A stretch of DNA of 17,928 nt from an uncultured Muribaculaceae bacterium. GTDB taxonomy: Bacteria; Bacteroidota; Bacteroidia; Bacteroidales; Muribaculaceae. This document shows positions 14,245 to 17,928 of this stretch, piece by piece. The notes beneath the pieces are model-generated. The model was not told the origin of the DNA and ran no database searches. It worked only from the letters and a program-made list of their open reading frames with translations. The DNA lies in the NCBI GenBank assembly GCA_947173755.1, contig CAMWGM010000006.1, forward strand, positions 1 through 17,928, read 5' to 3'. Both the position numbers and the translations under genes were made by a program. The stretch's first letter is position 1. Every line of letters starts with the position of its first letter.

Positions 14245-16455
14245 ATGGATCATCTCACCCTTCTCCTCGACAATGGACGCCTGAATGAAGCGTTCGAATA
14301 TATAGACAATTTCCTGACAGCCTCGCCTGACGCGACCGCCGTCGCTCCGTTGCGCTCCGAACTCGAGCGACTCCGCGAGAGTTACGGTTTTATGTCGCGC
14401 TACATGCTCGACGGACTTCCCGACCCCGGGCGCAGCGAGCAGTATGAAGATGTGGCGGAGGGATTGCGATCGATCGGCGAACGCGTGCAGCGGCTGACGC
14501 GCATGGCCGATCACCCTTCCTTATATTATAATGTGGCGCGCATGCACCGCCACACCTCTCAATCGGTCGAACTGACCGAACTTATGGCAACATTCCGCGA
14601 GACCTCATCGCGGCTCGCCATGGCTCCTCTGACCGAGGATGCCGCCAAGGCCACTGAGCGCCTCACCGACAAGAGCGAACTGACATTGCGCCGACTTTTC
14701 GAAGTCATCTGGACGAGCCATCCTTTCACATCGGCCGATGCCGAACTCATGGCAGGCGCACTTACCGACGTCTCACTTCCCCGTCATGCCAAACTCCAGT
14801 GGGTCAGCGCCCTGATGATGGGGCTCCTTGAGTTTTTCGACGAGAAGAGGATGATGCTTCTGATCGACCTCTATGAAAATCCCGACCGCGAGATTTCAGT
14901 CAGGGCTTTGGCAGCATTGACTGTTGCCCTATGGCGTCACCGCAAGCGCCGGTTGCCGCGCCGCCTTCGTCATCGCCTCAAACTCATGGCTGACGCGCCT
15001 TTCTGGCCCACTGATGTCGCCACAGTCACTCTTCAGTTTATCCGCGCGCGTGACACGGAACGCGTCGCCCGGAAATTCACCGGCGAGATCATGCCCGATC
15101 TGCAGCGTCTGCGCCCCGAGATAGAAAAACTGCGTACTTCCTCGCCGGTCTCCCCCGACGAACTGCTTGAAGACAACCCAGAATGGGCAGAACTGCTCGA
15201 AAAGTCGAAGATTGGCGACCGTCTCAAGGAGATGCAGGAGATGCAGGAAGAGGGAGCCGACGTGATGATGCCGGCTTTCGCCCAATTCAAGTCTTTCCCG
15301 TTTTTCCACGACATCGACAACTGGTTTCTGCCCTTCCATGCCGGTCACTCTCTTTTCAGGGCACTTCCGCCCGAAATGACAGGATTGGTTGAGACACTTA
15401 CCGCATCGCCCATGTTCTGCGACTCCGACCGTTTCTCGGTGCTTCTTTCAATCAGCATGGTTCCCGCCGCCCAGCGCGAGATGATAGTCAATCAGATGAA
15501 ACTGCAGAGCGAGCATATCGACATGGTGCGCGCATCCGGATCGCTGACACGCGACAAGCGCGACGAGGAAGTGGCAACAGGCTACGTGCGCGACCTCTAC
15601 CGGTTCTTCAAACTCTACCGCCGCAAGGGGGAGTTTGCCGATCCGTTTGCCGACGGCATCAACCCGGTCGAGATCACTTGGTATAAGGATATTTTCGAAG
15701 ACGATCCCGAACTGATGATGACGATAGCTGAGTTCTACTTCAAGCGCCGCTATATGAGCGATGCGCTGAAAGTGTTCGAAAAACTCGCCGACATCACCGG
15801 CCCGGACGCGACGCTCTATCAGAAAATGGGCTATTGCTACGAGGCTCAGGGTCAGACCGACGATGCCATCCGGCTCTACGAGCAGAGCGAACTGCTCGAT
15901 GCCTCTTCTCGCTGGACCATGCGCCGCCTCGCCGCCGCTTACCGCGCCACAGGCAACTGGGAGGGCGCGCTCCGCTATTACACCCTCCTGGCCGAGCAAC
16001 GGCCCGAGGATCCTGCTCTTGCCCTCAACATGGGTCTCTGCCTCGTGAAACTGCGCCGTTTCGACGAAGCGCTCCCCCATCTCTTCAAGGCGGAATATCT
16101 CGGCAACGAAAACATCAAGTCGCTCCGTGCCATCGCATGGTGCACACTGCTCGACGGAGATCTTGATCGGGCCTCCCGATATATCGGAAAATTGTTCGAC
16201 AGTGTCGACCAACCGACGGCCAACGATCACCTGAATGCAGGCCATATCTCCCTGCTCGGCGGAAAATTCAGGGAGGCGGTCGATCATTACGCCCGGTCGA
16301 TAGCCGCGCGTGAATTTGACATTGACTCATTCCTCGCCGATTTTGATGCCGACTCTCTTTCAGTCGGGCCCCTCGCCGAGACTCCCGTCACCGACCTGAT
16401 GATTGTCCGCGATGCTGCCATAGCCCTCTCCTCCACTTTAGGAAAATCCCTCTGA
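14245..16455 (+). CDS. Cytoplasmic tetratricopeptide-repeat protein
   Basis: 736 residues, no signal peptide or membrane helix, so probably cytoplasmic. The N-terminal ~480 residues are helical and rich in Arg, Leu and Glu, with a basic patch RHRKRRLPRRLRHRLK around residue 235; I recognise no enzyme motif. About residues 485-685 are TPR units: repeated helix pairs such as YMSDALKVFEKLADITGPDA, GYCYEAQGQTDDAIRLYEQS, AAYRATGNWEGALRYYTLLA, GLCLVKLRRFDEALPHLFKA and HISLLGGKFREAVDHYARSI, each with the G/A-x-x-x-Y/F-x-x-A spacing. TPR domains mediate protein-protein contacts, so a scaffold or regulatory role is likely, but partners cannot be inferred. GC-rich codon use matches the efflux operon, suggesting a resident core gene. 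It is followed after 16 nt by the peptidase gene, probably in one operon. Confidence 0.85.
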   Translation: MDHLTLLLDNGRLNEAFEYIDNFLTASPDATAVAPLRSELERLRESYGFMSRYMLDGLPDPGRSEQYEDVAEGLRSIGERVQRLTRMADHPSLYYNVARMHRHTSQSVELTELMATFRETSSRLAMAPLTEDAAKATERLTDKSELTLRRLFEVIWTSHPFTSADAELMAGALTDVSLPRHAKLQWVSALMMGLLEFFDEKRMMLLIDLYENPDREISVRALAALTVALWRHRKRRLPRRLRHRLKLMADAPFWPTDVATVTLQFIRARDTERVARKFTGEIMPDLQRLRPEIEKLRTSSPVSPDELLEDNPEWAELLEKSKIGDRLKEMQEMQEEGADVMMPAFAQFKSFPFFHDIDNWFLPFHAGHSLFRALPPEMTGLVETLTASPMFCDSDRFSVLLSISMVPAAQREMIVNQMKLQSEHIDMVRASGSLTRDKRDEEVATGYVRDLYRFFKLYRRKGEFADPFADGINPVEITWYKDIFEDDPELMMTIAEFYFKRRYMSDALKVFEKLADITGPDATLYQKMGYCYEAQGQTDDAIRLYEQSELLDASSRWTMRRLAAAYRATGNWEGALRYYTLLAEQRPEDPALALNMGLCLVKLRRFDEALPHLFKAEYLGNENIKSLRAIAWCTLLDGDLDRASRYIGKLFDSVDQPTANDHLNAGHISLLGGKFREAVDHYARSIAAREFDIDSFLADFDADSLSVGPLAETPVTDLMIVRDAAIALSSTLGKSL

Positions 16456-16471
16456 AAACACTCATAAACCA

Positions 16472-17928
16472 ATGCGTAAAACACTCATCGGCCTCTGCGC
16501 CGCCACCGCCATCATGACCCAAGCACAGAATCCATTTTACAAGCCCTTTGAAGGTACACCTCACTCTACTCCTCCCTTCGAGCAGATCACCGTGGCCGAC
16601 TATGAGCCCGCAATCCGTCGCGGAATCACCCTCGGTCTGGAGGCAGTCGACGCCATTGCCAACAATACTCAGGCTCCGACATTCGAAAACACCATCGTTG
16701 CTCTCGAAAATTCGAGCGCCGAACTCGACCGCGTGCTCAACGTGTTCTATCCCCTCCTCTCGGCCCTCTCCGACAACGAGATGATGGAACTCTCGACCAA
16801 AATGTCGCCCCTCCTCAGCGACTATTCAACCAAAATATCGCTCAACGAGAACCTATGGAAGCGCATCAAGAGTGTCTATGACGCACGCGCAGATCTCAAC
16901 CTCGCCACCGAGGATTCGATGCTGCTCGACCGCACCTACAAATCTTTTGCCCGCAGCGGCGCGCTGCTCGAAGGAGCCGACCGTGAGGAATATGCGCGTC
17001 TCTCGTCGCGACTGAGCGACCTCACCACAAAGTTCGGCCAGAATGTCCTCCGCGAGGTAAACACATATGAGATCTGGCTCACTGCCGACGATCTTGCCGG
17101 TCTCCCTGAAAGTTCGGTCGAGGCTGCAGCACTTGCCGCCAAAGAGAAAGGCCGCGAAGGGGAATATCTCTTCACGCTCGCCCAGCCCGTGTATTCGGCT
17201 TTCATGAAATATAGCGCGCGTCCCGACCTGCGCGAGAAAATGTATCGTCTCTACAACGGCCGAAACATCAAGGGTGAGTACAACAACCTCCCGGTCATGA
17301 AAGAGATCGCCGAGACACGCCTGCGTCTGGCCAACCTCCTCGGCTATCCCACCTATGCCGACTATGTGCTCGAAAACACAATGGCGGGCACTCCCGACAA
17401 GGTCTACACTCTTCTCAACTCACTGCGAGAGGCCTATCGTCCTGCCCAACTCAAAGAGTTTGAGGAACTCAACGCATTTGCATCGCGTCTCGAAGGACGC
17501 CCCGTCGAGATCAAACCCTGGGATTACTCATATTACTCCAACAAACTTCGCGAGGAGAAATACGCCTACAACGAGGAGGAACTCCGCCCTTACTTCGAAC
17601 TCAACAACGTGATCGACGGGGTCTTCGGCCTTGCAGGAAAACTTTACGGACTGAAATTTGTCAAAAATCCCGACATCCCCGTCTATCACCCCGACGTCAA
17701 TGCTTTCGATGTCATCGATGCCGACGGATCCTATATCGGAGTGATCTACACCGACTTCTTCCCCCGCGACTCCAAGCGTCCCGGCGCATGGATGACCGAC
17801 TTCAAGCCCCAGTTCATCGCTGCCGACGGCACCGACTCGCGTCCGCAGGTCACAATCGTGATGAACTTCACCAAGCCCACCGACTCCAAGCCCTCGCTGC
17901 TCACACCCTACGAGGTCGAAACCTTCCT
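16472..17928 (+). CDS. M3-family metallopeptidase (Dcp-like), N-terminal part, cut by window end
   Basis: Open from ATG (16472-16474) through the window end; 485 complete codons are visible of an expected ~690-710. A short signal peptide is likely: MRK, then the hydrophobic TLIGLCAATAIM, with cleavage near TQA/QN at about residue 18. This suggests a periplasmic enzyme. NPFYKPFEGTPHSTPPFEQI and DYEPAIRRGI are the usual N-terminal signature of peptidyl-dipeptidase Dcp-like M3 proteins. TFENTIVALENS and LANLLGYPTYADYVLENTMA are further family blocks. The last visible residues, PYEVETF, directly precede the HEFGH zinc motif in homologues, so the catalytic site itself lies just outside the window and cannot be checked. 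Such enzymes remove C-terminal dipeptides from oligopeptides for peptide scavenging. Confidence 0.9.
   Translation, partial: MRKTLIGLCAATAIMTQAQNPFYKPFEGTPHSTPPFEQITVADYEPAIRRGITLGLEAVDAIANNTQAPTFENTIVALENSSAELDRVLNVFYPLLSALSDNEMMELSTKMSPLLSDYSTKISLNENLWKRIKSVYDARADLNLATEDSMLLDRTYKSFARSGALLEGADREEYARLSSRLSDLTTKFGQNVLREVNTYEIWLTADDLAGLPESSVEAAALAAKEKGREGEYLFTLAQPVYSAFMKYSARPDLREKMYRLYNGRNIKGEYNNLPVMKEIAETRLRLANLLGYPTYADYVLENTMAGTPDKVYTLLNSLREAYRPAQLKEFEELNAFASRLEGRPVEIKPWDYSYYSNKLREEKYAYNEEELRPYFELNNVIDGVFGLAGKLYGLKFVKNPDIPVYHPDVNAFDVIDADGSYIGVIYTDFFPRDSKRPGAWMTDFKPQFIAADGTDSRPQVTIVMNFTKPTDSKPSLLTPYEVETF

Noticed and set aside
15448..16287. Minus-strand open frame of 279 codons inside the TPR gene
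   Set aside because: The plus-strand frame gives regular TPR repeats across the same bases; the antisense product has no motif and no promoter.

Overview
The window looks like a chromosomal segment from a Bacteroidales bacterium with fairly high GC in its core genes. A gut Muribaculaceae-like lineage is my guess from GC and protein style; I could not confirm it. Four promoters fit the Bacteroidetes pattern TTTG-N19-22-TAnnTTTG, and gene starts generally lack Shine-Dalgarno sites.

Positions 1-9126 are all leftward (minus strand). In transcription order, an operon driven by a near-perfect promoter at 9095-9126 holds maf (house-cleaning nucleotide pyrophosphatase), a LolD/MacB-type ABC ATPase, two FtsX/MacB-type permeases, a HlyD/MacA-type periplasmic adaptor and a TolC-type outer-membrane protein. 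The last five make one complete tripartite efflux pump spanning both membranes. A Na/Pi-cotransporter-family protein with a C-terminal PhoU-like domain follows under its own promoter, then the N-terminal 281 residues of a GT4 glycosyltransferase cut by the window edge.

Positions 9170-13800 hold an accessory island, also leftward: a Type III restriction-modification pair (mod then res, overlapping by 4 nt). It has lower GC than its surroundings, and the presumed target-recognition part of mod is especially AT-rich. Upstream of mod is a leader of nearly 300 nt with a good promoter at its far end. This leader is the most unusual part of the window. It contains a nested, collinear set of complementary segments (13492-13664) that folds into one long interrupted hairpin with a branched tip. 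It also contains a 45-codon open frame ending 7 nt before the first mod ATG, and a second stem-loop covering what would be the first 32 codons of mod. Non-canonical pairs in the stems are G.U only on the mod-sense strand, which favours a transcribed RNA over a DNA inverted repeat.

Positions 13797-14244 are an AT-rich divergent intergenic region. It contains an apparently self-contained short rightward transcription unit: promoter 14009-14040, about 110 nt of RNA, and a strong intrinsic terminator at 14120-14153. The rightward genes follow: a cytoplasmic TPR-repeat protein with its own promoter and, 16 nt downstream, a secreted M3-family (Dcp-like) metallopeptidase truncated by the window end just before its expected zinc-binding motif.
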